NCBI RefSeq assembly: GCF_030398385.1
Contig: NZ_JAOAOQ010000041.1
Location: forward strand, 384 to 50,407
From: Aquibium sp. ELW1220
GTDB lineage: Bacteria > Pseudomonadota > Alphaproteobacteria > Rhizobiales > Rhizobiaceae
DNA: 50,024 nucleotides
Reading direction: 5' to 3'
Part shown: in pieces, positions 1-7,976 of the stretch
How positions within the stretch are numbered: position 1 is the stretch's first letter
Layout: every line of letters starts with the position of its first letter
Translations under genes and position numbers: made by a program
The notes under the pieces: generated by a model
Told to the model about the DNA's origin: nothing
Seen by the model: only the letters and a program-made list of their open reading frames with translations
Databases searched by the model: none

Positions 1-119
1 TCCGCCCCGCAAACCGAGGCGACGAGCGCAATCGTCAGAATGTCCAGCAGCTCGTGGCGCTGCGCATTGCCACTGCGCGGGTCGGGAATGTCGCGGAAGA
101 TCGTGATCAGGGAAGGCAT
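1..119 (-). CDS. ISAs1-family transposase, N-terminal fragment cut by window edge
   Basis: Reading the minus strand from the ATG at 119 gives an open frame of 39 codons that runs off the window. It begins MPSLITIFRDIPDPRSGNAQ and continues RHELLDILTIALVASVCGA. This is the typical start of ISAs1-type (H-repeat-associated) transposases, whose N-terminal domain precedes the DDE catalytic domain; the catalytic part lies outside the window. The element's end must lie between this gene and the SDR stop codon at 213. A CCCCTAGGGG palindrome at 197-206 is a candidate boundary. Family assignment rests on recalled N-terminal similarity. Confidence 0.75.
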   Translation of the reverse strand, partial: MPSLITIFRDIPDPRSGNAQRHELLDILTIALVASVCGA

Positions 120-212
120 CCGAAAACTCCAAAAACGGAGCCATCCAAAGAATCCAGATCAAACCTCCACGCCAGTCCTATTTCTCAAATGCGATTCCCC
201 TAGGGGTAACGG

Positions 213-1010
213 TCAGCCGTCTCCGTGCCTGATCTTCACGACGTCGCCCGCAGCGCCATAGGCGGTCCATCCGCCATCCACCGGCAGGACCACGCCGGTG
301 ATGTAGCTCGCCCAGTCCGACAGCAGGAAAGCCGCCGCCTTCGCCATCTCCTCGGTCTCGGCCATCCGGCCGAGCGGCGTGCGACGCTCGATCATGCCGG
401 GATCGAAGATGTTCCGTTCGAGCAGGTCGCGGACCATCGGCGTCTTCGTGTAGGCTGGCGCAATGGCGTTGACGCGGATGCCGTGATGGCCCCATTCGCA
501 GGCCAGCGTCCTGGTCAGGTGACCGATGCCCGCCTTGGCGACGCCGTAGGCCGACCGGCCCGGAAAGGCGTCGAGTCCGACGATGGACGACACGTTGACG
601 ATCGCACCCCGGCTCTGCGCGATCATGGTCCGTCCGGCCGCGCGCGCGACGAGCAGAGTGCCCCAGAAGTTAACGTCGAAAACGCGCCGCCAGCGTTCGG
701 TCGACTGCTCGTGCAGCGGCACCAGATCGTCGCCGATGCCGGCCGAGTTGAACAGGAGGTCGAGGCCACCGAGCGCGTGCGCGGATTCGGCAACGATGCG
801 CTCCGCATCCGCCTCCACGGCGACATCGCCGACGACCGTGGCGTGCGCGCCCGTGCGCTCCCGCGCAGGGGGCAGAGCATTGCCGTTGATGTCCGCGAGC
901 GCAACCGTCGCGCCCAGCTCGGCCAGGAGCTTCGCCGTCACTTCGCCGATGCCGCTGGCACCGCCCGTGACCAGTGCCTTGCGCCCGGAAAAGTCGATCG
1001 GCTGCGTCAT
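213..1010 (-). CDS. Short-chain dehydrogenase/reductase (SDR), last gene of transport operon
   Basis: A 265-residue classical SDR, NAD(P)-dependent and probably cytosolic. It shows the TGGASGIG cofactor motif near residue 15, an NSAG motif, the catalytic serine in NVSS and the YGVAK catalytic Tyr/Lys pair. The start at 1010 is chosen because ATGA overlaps the stop codon of the upstream SDR (1007-1009), indicating translational coupling. It ends the operon running down from 6724. An IS element begins within about 100 bases after its stop, so any further operon genes may have been displaced. The substrate cannot be read from sequence; a hydroxyl/ketone conversion on a steroid intermediate is inferred from context. 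Confidence 0.88.
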   Translation of the reverse strand: MTQPIDFSGRKALVTGGASGIGEVTAKLLAELGATVALADINGNALPPARERTGAHATVVGDVAVEADAERIVAESAHALGGLDLLFNSAGIGDDLVPLHEQSTERWRRVFDVNFWGTLLVARAAGRTMIAQSRGAIVNVSSIVGLDAFPGRSAYGVAKAGIGHLTRTLACEWGHHGIRVNAIAPAYTKTPMVRDLLERNIFDPGMIERRTPLGRMAETEEMAKAAAFLLSDWASYITGVVLPVDGGWTAYGAAGDVVKIRHGDG

Positions 1011-1762
1011 GCGTCGGGATCCTTGCCATCGTCCTGGTGCGGCTTGAAGTGAAAGTCTGGCTCCCATTCGTCCCTCGGCCGCAGATGAACCCGCCAGTAG
1101 GCGTCCGCCACGCGATCGTGATCGTAGGGCGTGTCCCTGGCCATCGTGCCGTGGATCGCGACCGTCGCGACCTGCACGCCGTGCGGCGTGAGTTCCCTGA
1201 AGAGCGAGTGCCCGAGCGAACGCAGCGCCGCCTTGCCGAGGGACGTCACGCCCCATTCGATCCAGGGGCCGAAGGCGAGCACGCCGCCGGTGAGCAGTAT
1301 GGTGCCACGACCGCGCGCGATCATCGCCGGTGCGACCTCTCGGGCGGCGTGGTGCGCGCCCGCCACGTTCGAGCGGAAGCTGTCCATCAGATAGTTGAAG
1401 TCGACGGGCTCGCCGCGCGCCTTCCAGCCGCGAGCGCTGGAATACTGGGCCTCCGATATGCCGGAACGCGTCACGAAGCGCGACGGCTCGATGATCGCGG
1501 CATTGTAGATGAGCACCTCGGGGTCGCCATTCGTCACGGACAGGTCCGCGAGCGCGGCCGAGACCGCCGCCGGATCGCCGGCATCGGCGACGAAGCCCCT
1601 CGTCTCCAGTCCCTCGGCGTCCAGTTCGCGCTGATAGGCCGCTACGGCGTCGGTGCGCCGTGCCATGAAGCCGACGGTCATTCCGCCTTTCGCGAAACGG
1701 CGGATGAGCGCGATGCCGAGGCCGGGTCCCGCGCCGATGACGACCGCCAGGGGACGGCTCAC
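1007..1762 (-). CDS. Atypical SDR-fold protein lacking the catalytic tyrosine
   Basis: A 251-residue Rossmann-fold protein. It starts at GTG 1762, overlapping the permease stop codon by 4 bp (GTGA). The N-terminus VIGAGPGLG is a variant of the SDR glycine-rich motif. The segment where classical SDRs have SxnYxxxK reads LLTGG...TSLGKAAL: the lysine is kept, but threonine stands where tyrosine is expected. A standard carbonyl reductase reaction is therefore doubtful; it may be a divergent oxidoreductase or a binding protein. It is translationally coupled on both sides, so it is expressed with the ABC transporter. The function is not known. Confidence 0.8.
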   Translation of the reverse strand: MSRPLAVVIGAGPGLGIALIRRFAKGGMTVGFMARRTDAVAAYQRELDAEGLETRGFVADAGDPAAVSAALADLSVTNGDPEVLIYNAAIIEPSRFVTRSGISEAQYSSARGWKARGEPVDFNYLMDSFRSNVAGAHHAAREVAPAMIARGRGTILLTGGVLAFGPWIEWGVTSLGKAALRSLGHSLFRELTPHGVQVATVAIHGTMARDTPYDHDRVADAYWRVHLRPRDEWEPDFHFKPHQDDGKDPDA

Positions 1763-3699
1763 GAGTGCACTCCCTTCGCCACGGGGGCAGGAGCGCCGCC
1801 GGAGGCGATGCGCCTGCGCTCGGCGCGTGCCGCCAGCCAGTCCTCCAGTGTGCCGACCACGCCCTTGCGCAGGAAGAGCACGCACAGCACGAACGCGGAC
1901 CCTTGCACGACGATGACCCACGATCCGAGGGTCGCGAACTCCTTCTGCATCGTCACCACGATGACGGCGCCGACGACCGGACCGAGCAACGTGCCGACGC
2001 CACCGATCAGGGTCATCAGCAGCGCATCGGCCGAGGTCATGAAGTAGAGGTCGGCCAGCGAGGCGATCTGGAAGACGATCGCCTTGGTGCCCCCTGCCAG
2101 GCCGGCCAGCATCGCCGACAGCGTGAAGGCGATCAGCTTGAACCGGTCGGTGGAGTAGCCGAGCGAGACGGCGCGTGGCTCGTTTTCGCGGATCGACTTC
2201 AGAACCTGCCCGAACGGCGAACGGACGATCCGGTAGATAGCGGCAAAGCCGATCAGGAAGACGGTCAGCACGAAATAGTACATGTTCAAGGGCTGGCTAA
2301 GGTCGATGAAGCCGAACAGATAGCCGCGCGGAACCGACTGGATGCCGTCCTCGCCATGGGTCCAGGGAGCCTGGATCGCGTAGAAATAGACCAGCTGTGC
2401 CAACGCAAGCGTGATCATCGCGAAGTAAAGGCCCTGCCGGCGGATCGCCAGCCAGCCGAACAGCGCCCCGATCAGGGTCGCCATGGCGACGCCCGACAGG
2501 ATCGCGAGTTCCGTCGGGAATCCCCACGATGCGGCCGTATAGGCGGCGACGTAGGCGGAAGAGCCGTAGAACGCGGCGTGGCCGAAGGCGAGCAGTCCGA
2601 CATAGCCGAAGATCAGGTTGTAGGCACAGGCGAAAAGGGCCAGGCACAGGATCTTCATGCCGAAGACCGGATAGACCAGGAATGGCAGGACCGCACCGCC
2701 GATGCCGAGGATGACGAGCCACAGGCGGCCGTTTTCAAGGATGCCGTCGGGCCGTGCCGTCGACATGTCGGCGGCGTGTGCGGCGACCGTCTCCTTGCCG
2801 AACAGGCCCGCGGGTCGGAACACCAGCACGATCGCCATGATGACGAAGATGACAGTGGTCGACGCCTGTGGCCAGAACACCTTGGTCAGCCCTTCGATCA
2901 TGCCCAGCATCAGCCCGGTGAAGATCGCGCCCGAGATCGATCCCATGCCGCCGATGACCACGACCGCGAAGATGGTGATGATGATCGACTGGCCCATCTG
3001 CGGGCTGACCTGGTAGATCGGCGCCGCCATGACGCCTGCCAGACCCGCCAGCCCGACGCCGAAGGCGTAGGTCAGCATCAGCATGCGCGGCACGTTGATG
3101 CCGAAGGCGCGGACGAGGTCCGGGTTTTCGGTCGCGGCGCGCAGGTAGGCGCCGAGCCTGGTGCGCTCGATCGTGTACCAGGTCGCGATGCAGACCGAGA
3201 TGCCGGCCACGATGACCCAGAGCCGGTAGTTGGGCAGGAACATGAAGCCGAGATTGACGCCCCCCCGGAGTGAACCGGGGATGTCGTATTGCTGGCCGGC
3301 TGCGCCGTACCCCACGTTGAAAAGTCCTTCGATGACCATCGCCAGGCCGACGGTGAGCAGGAGGCCGTAGGCGTGTTCGAGGTCGTAGACCCGGCGGATG
3401 AACAGGCGCTCCATGATCGCGCCGATCGCGCCTACGGCCAGCGGTACCAGGATCAGCGCCCACCAGTAGCCGAGCGACGGGAGGCCGAGGCCGGGAAACA
3501 GGTCCGGCAGGTGCATCAGGTACCAGGCGCCGAACGCGCCCAGCATGTATTGCGCGCCGTGCACGAAATTGCCGATGCGCAGCATGCCGAAGATGATCGC
3601 CACGCCGAGGCTCATCATGGCATAGAACACGCCGTTGATGAGGCCGATCAGGACCTGTCCGAACAGCAGCTGCGGAGAAATGCCGAGGAGCGTCATCAT
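1759..3699 (-). CDS. Fused LivH-LivM branched-chain-type ABC permease
   Basis: A 646-residue inner-membrane protein. Residues about 1-290 form a LivH-type permease (FGMLRIGNFVHGAQYMLGAF, FAVVVIGGMGS). Residues about 320-640 form a LivM-type permease (LIFGYVGLLAFGHAAFYG, LIGGVGTLLGP). In most bacteria these are two proteins, so this is a gene fusion of both membrane subunits of a HAAT-family importer. Neighbours supply both ATPases (livG, livF) and the binding protein (6724). It starts 7 bases after the livF stop codon; a second Met follows the first, so 3696 is an equal start. Substrate is probably an organic acid or steroid fragment rather than an amino acid, by context only. Confidence 0.92.
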   Translation of the reverse strand: MMTLLGISPQLLFGQVLIGLINGVFYAMMSLGVAIIFGMLRIGNFVHGAQYMLGAFGAWYLMHLPDLFPGLGLPSLGYWWALILVPLAVGAIGAIMERLFIRRVYDLEHAYGLLLTVGLAMVIEGLFNVGYGAAGQQYDIPGSLRGGVNLGFMFLPNYRLWVIVAGISVCIATWYTIERTRLGAYLRAATENPDLVRAFGINVPRMLMLTYAFGVGLAGLAGVMAAPIYQVSPQMGQSIIITIFAVVVIGGMGSISGAIFTGLMLGMIEGLTKVFWPQASTTVIFVIMAIVLVFRPAGLFGKETVAAHAADMSTARPDGILENGRLWLVILGIGGAVLPFLVYPVFGMKILCLALFACAYNLIFGYVGLLAFGHAAFYGSSAYVAAYTAASWGFPTELAILSGVAMATLIGALFGWLAIRRQGLYFAMITLALAQLVYFYAIQAPWTHGEDGIQSVPRGYLFGFIDLSQPLNMYYFVLTVFLIGFAAIYRIVRSPFGQVLKSIRENEPRAVSLGYSTDRFKLIAFTLSAMLAGLAGGTKAIVFQIASLADLYFMTSADALLMTLIGGVGTLLGPVVGAVIVVTMQKEFATLGSWVIVVQGSAFVLCVLFLRKGVVGTLEDWLAARAERRRIASGGAPAPVAKGVHS

Positions 3700-3706
3700 G
3701 GCCGGC

Positions 3707-4405
3707 TCACACCTTCAGGTAATTCTGGATGCGCTCGAAGTCGCCCGCGACATCGGCCGCCGTCAGCGTGTCGATCACGGTGCCATGCTCCACCACGTAG
3801 TGACGGTCGGCGAGCCTGGAGGCGAAGCGCACGTTCTGCTCGACGAGCAGCACGGTGAAGCCGCGCTCCTTGAGCTTGCGGATCACCGTGCCGATCTGCT
3901 GCACGATGACGGGGGCGAGACCCTCCGTCGGCTCGTCGAGCAGCAGCAGCGTCGCACCGGTTCGCAGGATCCGCGCGATCGCGAGCATCTGCTGCTCGCC
4001 GCCGGAAAGCTTGGTTCCCTGGCTGTTGCGTCGCTCGGCGATGTTGGGAAACAGCGTGTAGATGTCGTCCAGCGCCATGCCGCCTTCCGCCACGACCGGC
4101 GGCAGGAACAGGTTTTCCTCGACAGTCAGGCTGGCGAAGATGCCTCGTTCCTCGGGGCAATAGGCGATACCCCGGCGGGCGATGTACTCCGGCATGCGCC
4201 CGATCAGGTTCTCGCCGCCGAAGCGGACTTCCCCGGAGCGTTTCCGCAGCAAGCCCATGATGGCGCGCAGCGTCGTCGTCTTTCCCGCGCCGTTGCGGCC
4301 GAGAAGCGTCACCACCTCGCCGCGCGCGACTTCGAAGTTCATGCCGTGCAACGCCTGGCTCTCGCCGTACCAGCCCTGCAGATCGCGTACGCTCAGGCCG
4401 CTCAT
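3707..4405 (-). CDS. livF: ABC transporter ATP-binding protein, LivF type
   Basis: A 232-residue ATPase of a branched-chain-type importer, acting at the cytoplasmic face of the membrane. It has a Walker A motif (GRNGAGKTT, near residue 36), the signature LSGGEQQML and Walker B LLLLDEP. Length and motifs are normal for LivF. Its start overlaps the livG stop by 4 bp. It should work with the LivG ATPase just upstream and the fused permease just downstream. Which ligand is carried depends on the binding protein at 5537-6724 and is not visible here. Confidence 0.93.
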   Translation of the reverse strand: MSGLSVRDLQGWYGESQALHGMNFEVARGEVVTLLGRNGAGKTTTLRAIMGLLRKRSGEVRFGGENLIGRMPEYIARRGIAYCPEERGIFASLTVEENLFLPPVVAEGGMALDDIYTLFPNIAERRNSQGTKLSGGEQQMLAIARILRTGATLLLLDEPTEGLAPVIVQQIGTVIRKLKERGFTVLLVEQNVRFASRLADRHYVVEHGTVIDTLTAADVAGDFERIQNYLKV

Positions 4406-5163
4406 TCGTCGCCTCCGATATAGGCTTCGATCACGCGAGGGTCGGTCGACACGTCCGAATAGGGACCCTCGGCCAGTACCTTGCCGCGTGCCAGGACCGT
4501 GATCTTGTCGGCGAGCCGCGCGACCACCGAGAGATTGTGCTCCACCATGAGGATCGTGCGGTTGGCCGCGACCTGGCGTATGAGTGCGGAAATCCGCTCG
4601 ACATCCTCGCCGCCCAGGCCGGATGTGGGTTCGTCGAGCAACAGAAGCTCCGGCTCCAGGGCGAGCGTCGTCGCCAGTTCCAGGGCGCGCTTGCGTCCGT
4701 AGGGCAGCCCGGCCGCCGTCTGGTCGCGCAGCGGCAGCAGCCCGACGGCATCGAGCAACTCGTCCACCCTCGATTCGAGCAGGGACAGCGTCCGCTCGCT
4801 TTGCCAGAAGCGGAACGAGACGCCGGTTGGCCGCTGCAATGCGATACGCACGTTCTCCGCGACCGTCATGCGTGGAAAGATCGCCGAGATCTGGAAGGAC
4901 CGCACGATGCCGCGCCGCGCCACGCGGGCGGGGCTCTCGTCGGTGATGTCCTCGCCGTTGAACCGGATCGTGCCCTCGCTGGGCTGGAGGACTTTGGTGA
5001 TGAGGTTGAAGAAGGTGGTCTTGCCGGCGCCGTTCGGGCCGATCAGCGCATGGATCGAATGCCGGCGCACGTCGAGGTCAACGCCCGACACCGCCGAGAA
5101 GCCGTGAAAGCGCTTGGTGAGGCCGCGCGCCTCGATGATGTTGTCCCCCGCTGGCGTCGTCAT
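4402..5163 (-). CDS. livG: ABC transporter ATP-binding protein, LivG type
   Basis: A 253-residue ATPase. It shows Walker A GPNGAGKTT near residue 38, the LivG-style signature LPYGRKRALELA and Walker B LLLLDEPTSGL. The C-terminus ends VIEAYIGGDE, as is usual for LivG (…AYLG). The start at 5163 is fixed by ATGA overlap with the stop codon of the small upstream gene (5160-5162). A longer reading frame continues upstream, but it is only the shadow of neighbouring genes. It pairs with LivF to power the fused LivHM permease. Confidence 0.93.
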   Translation of the reverse strand: MTTPAGDNIIEARGLTKRFHGFSAVSGVDLDVRRHSIHALIGPNGAGKTTFFNLITKVLQPSEGTIRFNGEDITDESPARVARRGIVRSFQISAIFPRMTVAENVRIALQRPTGVSFRFWQSERTLSLLESRVDELLDAVGLLPLRDQTAAGLPYGRKRALELATTLALEPELLLLDEPTSGLGGEDVERISALIRQVAANRTILMVEHNLSVVARLADKITVLARGKVLAEGPYSDVSTDPRVIEAYIGGDE

Positions 5164-5450
5164 GTGTCGCTGCCCACCAGAATGCCGCGGCCTCGCGACG
5201 CCTTCTCCCGCAACGGCACCGTCGCCTGGTAGGCCTCCGAATGATAGTAGTCGTGAGCGGCTTCGAAGCTCGGGAACTCGACCACCGAGATGCCGATGGG
5301 GTTCCAGCCGCCCTCCAGCGGCTCGATCCGGTCGCTGCGGACCACGAGCCTTCCCCCGGCCGCATCCATCAGCGGCCCGGCAACCCGCCGGTATTCGGCC
5401 CACGCGTCGGGGTCGGTGATCTCGAGTTCGAATATAACATAGCCACGCAA
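5160..5450 (-). CDS. Small DUF1330-like protein, TTG start
   Basis: A 96-residue protein beginning LRGYVIFELEITDPDAWAEY and continuing through a conserved VVEFPSFEAAHDYYHS-type stretch. This is the ferredoxin-like alpha/beta barrel of DUF1330 proteins, a family with no settled function. I place the start at TTG 5450 because a GGAGGAA ribosome site lies about 9 bases upstream and no in-frame ATG or GTG fits. It sits between the binding protein and livG and overlaps livG by 4 bp. Related small dimeric barrels bind or turn over aromatic and polycyclic compounds, so a ligand-handling role is possible but unproven. Confidence 0.8.
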   Translation of the reverse strand: MRGYVIFELEITDPDAWAEYRRVAGPLMDAAGGRLVVRSDRIEPLEGGWNPIGISVVEFPSFEAAHDYYHSEAYQATVPLREKASRGRGILVGSDT

Positions 5451-5536
5451 GACGGACGTTCCTCCGTGCGATATGGGAATGCACGAGCGGTCGCCACGCA
5501 GGCGGCGACCGCTCGGCGGAGGATCGAAGGACGCCG

Positions 5537-6724
5537 CTAGAGCTTGCAGGCACTCTCGGAGTAGGGCTTGAATGCCTTGTCCGCCGGCACTGTGGCGATC
5601 AGCTTGAACAGGTCGTCCTTCTCCTTGACGTCCGCCGGCGCGTTGACCTCGAGCAGGTACATGTCGTGGACCAGGCGGCCGTTCGGGTAGAGCGTTCCGT
5701 TCTGCACGAAGAAGTCCTTGATCTCGATCCCGCGCAACGCCTTGAGCACCGCTTCGGACTCGTCGGTGCCGGCCTTCTCCACCGCCTTCAGGTAGTTGGT
5801 CACTGCCGAGTAGGTGCCGGCGGCGATCCAGCCCGGCGCGTTGCCGGTGATCTCCATCATGCGCCGGCCGAACGCCTCCGATTCCGCGTCCTTCTTCCAG
5901 AACCACGGGGTCGAGGCGCGCACGCCCTTCAGTGCCTCGACGCCGATCGACCGTGCGTCGGCCTGGTGCAGGAAGGTCACCGCGATCTTCTGTCCGGCCT
6001 CGATGATGCCGAACTCCTGGACCTGCTTCATCGCGTTGATGAGTTCGGGTCCGTTCAGATTCATGATGATCGCCTCGGCGCCGGAGGACTGAGCCTGGAG
6101 CAGGAACGAGGAGAAGTCCGTCGTGCCGAGCGGGGCACGGATCTTGCCCTTGATCTCGCCGCCGCCCTCGGTCACCGCCGCCTCGACCCAGGATTCCTGC
6201 ACCTTGCCGGCCTCGTAGTCCGGCGACAGGACGAAGAAGCTCTTGCGGCCTTCGCCGAGCAGCGCCTGCACCGTGGTGCCGACGGTCGAATACGCGTCGT
6301 ACGCCCAGGCCACGACGTGGCCGTTGCAGTCGGCCTCGGTCGGGCGGTCGGTCAGCGGCGAGACGAACAGGCCGACCTTCTTCTTCTCGCCGATCAGAGT
6401 GTTGACGCCGAGCGAGATCGCCGAGTTCGCCATGTCGGCGATCACGTCGACATTGTCCTGCTCGAACCATTCGCGGGCGATGGCGAGGCCGACGTCGGGC
6501 TTGTTCTGGTGGTCGGCCGACACAAGTTCGATCGGCTTGCCCAGCACCTGCCCGCCAAAGTCCTTGATAGCGAGTTCCACGGCCCTGACGGTCTCGATGC
6601 CGCCGATCGCGGAGAACGAACTGCTCTGGTCGTTGAGCACGCCGATCTTGACGGCGTTGTCCTGTGCGTTCGCGGCGAATGTCGCGGTGGTCAGAATGGT
6701 GGTCGCCAGCAGCAGCTTCTTCAT
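5537..6724 (-). CDS. Periplasmic substrate-binding protein of HAAT-type ABC importer
   Basis: A 395-residue protein with a clear signal peptide (MKKLLLATTILTTATFAANA, cleavage expected after the ANA motif). The mature protein is of the Peripla_BP_6 (LivK-like) fold, with KIGVLNDQSSSFSAIGG near the start and DHQNKPDVG further in. It is the first gene of the operon with the DUF1330 protein, livG, livF, fused livHM and two SDRs, so it should capture the ligand for that importer. Homologues in this group often bind aromatic or other organic acids; the specific ligand is not readable. Two copies of the island's palindrome lie in the divergent promoter region upstream. Confidence 0.93.
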   Translation of the reverse strand: MKKLLLATTILTTATFAANAQDNAVKIGVLNDQSSSFSAIGGIETVRAVELAIKDFGGQVLGKPIELVSADHQNKPDVGLAIAREWFEQDNVDVIADMANSAISLGVNTLIGEKKKVGLFVSPLTDRPTEADCNGHVVAWAYDAYSTVGTTVQALLGEGRKSFFVLSPDYEAGKVQESWVEAAVTEGGGEIKGKIRAPLGTTDFSSFLLQAQSSGAEAIIMNLNGPELINAMKQVQEFGIIEAGQKIAVTFLHQADARSIGVEALKGVRASTPWFWKKDAESEAFGRRMMEITGNAPGWIAAGTYSAVTNYLKAVEKAGTDESEAVLKALRGIEIKDFFVQNGTLYPNGRLVHDMYLLEVNAPADVKEKDDLFKLIATVPADKAFKPYSESACKL

Positions 6725-6833
6725 TGATTTCCTCCCGGGTTGTCCGGCATCCGGCCAGAACCGCGCCGTCTCCCGGTCGGGATGGTGCTCTCGCCGCAGC
6801 CTGACGGACGTTCGCCGGGCAGGCCCCTCCAGT

Positions 6834-6853
6834 CATCGTCCTAACAGACTATG
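6834..6853. promoter_or_regulatory. Island operator site O1
   Basis: The sequence CATCGTCCTAACAGACTATG is an inverted repeat with half-sites CATCGTC and GACTATG. It lies 110 bp upstream of the binding-protein start (6724) in a divergent promoter region. It is the first of eleven copies of this palindrome in the window. Confidence 0.75.
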
Positions 6854-6878
6854 GCGCCTGGCCGGACGGTCCGCTCCC

Positions 6879-6898
6879 AATAGTCAAATCAGACGATG
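6879..6898. promoter_or_regulatory. Island operator site O2
   Basis: AATAGTCAAATCAGACGATG is the second palindrome in the same divergent region, in opposite orientation to O1 and 45 bp from it start to start. It lies 62 bp upstream of the MDR-family gene at 6960. This is the only intergenic region with two sites, suggesting one per promoter. Confidence 0.75.
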
Positions 6899-6959
6899 CC
6901 CCTCCCGGCACTTCTGCCGCATCAGCAGGACGAGCGCCCTCACGGCGCCGAAGGTCGAG

Positions 6960-7976
6960 ATGAAAGCGGTTCTGTGTCACGCATTTGGTCCCTGGACGGA
7001 CCTCCGGATCGAGGATGTCCCCGCGCCCGACGCGGCCGAGGACGAGGTCGCGATCCACGTCGCGGCGTGCGGCGTGAACTACTACGACGGCCTCGCGGCC
7101 GAGGGCCGGTACCAGACGAAGCCTCCCTTTCCCTTCGCCCCGGGTGGCGAGGTGGCTGGCACCGTCACCGGTGTCGGCGCCGCCGTGTCCCGCTTTCGGC
7201 CGGGGCAGAAGGTCATCGCCTTCACGGGATTCGGCGGCTACGCCGAAATGGTCGCGGTCCACGAATCGCGGGTGTTCCCGATGCCGGACGGGATGTCGTT
7301 CGACGACGCGGCGTCATTCCTGATCGCCAGCGCCACCTCGCACCACGCCCTGAAGGACCGCGCGGGGCTCCGCGACGGCGAAACGCTGCTGGTGCTCGGC
7401 GCCGCGGGCGGGGTCGGGCTCACCGCTGTCGAAATCGGCCGCGAGATGGGGGCGCGGGTCATCGCCGCCGCGTCGAGCCCCGGAAAACTCGAACTGGCCC
7501 GCGCCTTCGGCGCCGAATCGGGCATCGACTATTCGAAGGAAGACCTGCGCGAACGGGTGAAGGCGTTGACGGGCGGGCGCGGCGTCGACGTCGTCTATGA
7601 CCCGGTCGGCGGCCGGCAGGGCGAGGCCGCATTCAAGTCGCTGGCCGTCAACGGGCGCCATCTGGTGATCGGCTTCGCCAGCGGCGACATCCCCGGCGTC
7701 GCGTTCAACCAGTTGCTGCTGAGGCAGGTCTCGGTCACCGGCGTCCTGTGGGGCAACTTCGCCCGCACCGACCCGGATCGCGCGGCCATCAATGTCGCGG
7801 AACTGCTCGAATGGCACGCCGAGGGACGGCTGCGTTCGCATGTCTCGGAGAGTCATCCGCTCGAACACTTCGACCGGGCGCTTGACAGCGTGATGAACCG
7901 GCGCGCGACCGGAAAGGTGGTGATCCGGATGCCGGCCATCGCGACGGCCGCCTCGGCAGGGGAGACGGCGCAATGA
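6960..7976 (+). CDS. Zinc-independent MDR / quinone oxidoreductase-like protein
   Basis: A 338-residue medium-chain dehydrogenase/reductase of the NADPH:quinone reductase type. It starts MKAVLCHAFG, carries a GVNYYDGLAAEGRY substrate loop, and has the coenzyme motif LGAAGGVGLTAVEIG near residue 145. The zinc ligands of alcohol dehydrogenases are absent. Such enzymes reduce enones, enoyl-CoAs or quinones with NADPH. It is the first gene of the plus-strand operon, and its stop overlaps the next gene by 4 bp. A role in reducing a double bond of a steroid-derived CoA ester is inference from context. Confidence 0.9.
   Translation: MKAVLCHAFGPWTDLRIEDVPAPDAAEDEVAIHVAACGVNYYDGLAAEGRYQTKPPFPFAPGGEVAGTVTGVGAAVSRFRPGQKVIAFTGFGGYAEMVAVHESRVFPMPDGMSFDDAASFLIASATSHHALKDRAGLRDGETLLVLGAAGGVGLTAVEIGREMGARVIAAASSPGKLELARAFGAESGIDYSKEDLRERVKALTGGRGVDVVYDPVGGRQGEAAFKSLAVNGRHLVIGFASGDIPGVAFNQLLLRQVSVTGVLWGNFARTDPDRAAINVAELLEWHAEGRLRSHVSESHPLEHFDRALDSVMNRRATGKVVIRMPAIATAASAGETAQ

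Noticed and set aside
1759-3273. Long plus-strand open frame (about 500 codons) opposite the fused permease.
   Set aside because: It is the antisense shadow of the permease gene: repetitive Asp/Arg/His/Gln composition, no family motifs, and typical of high-GC DNA.
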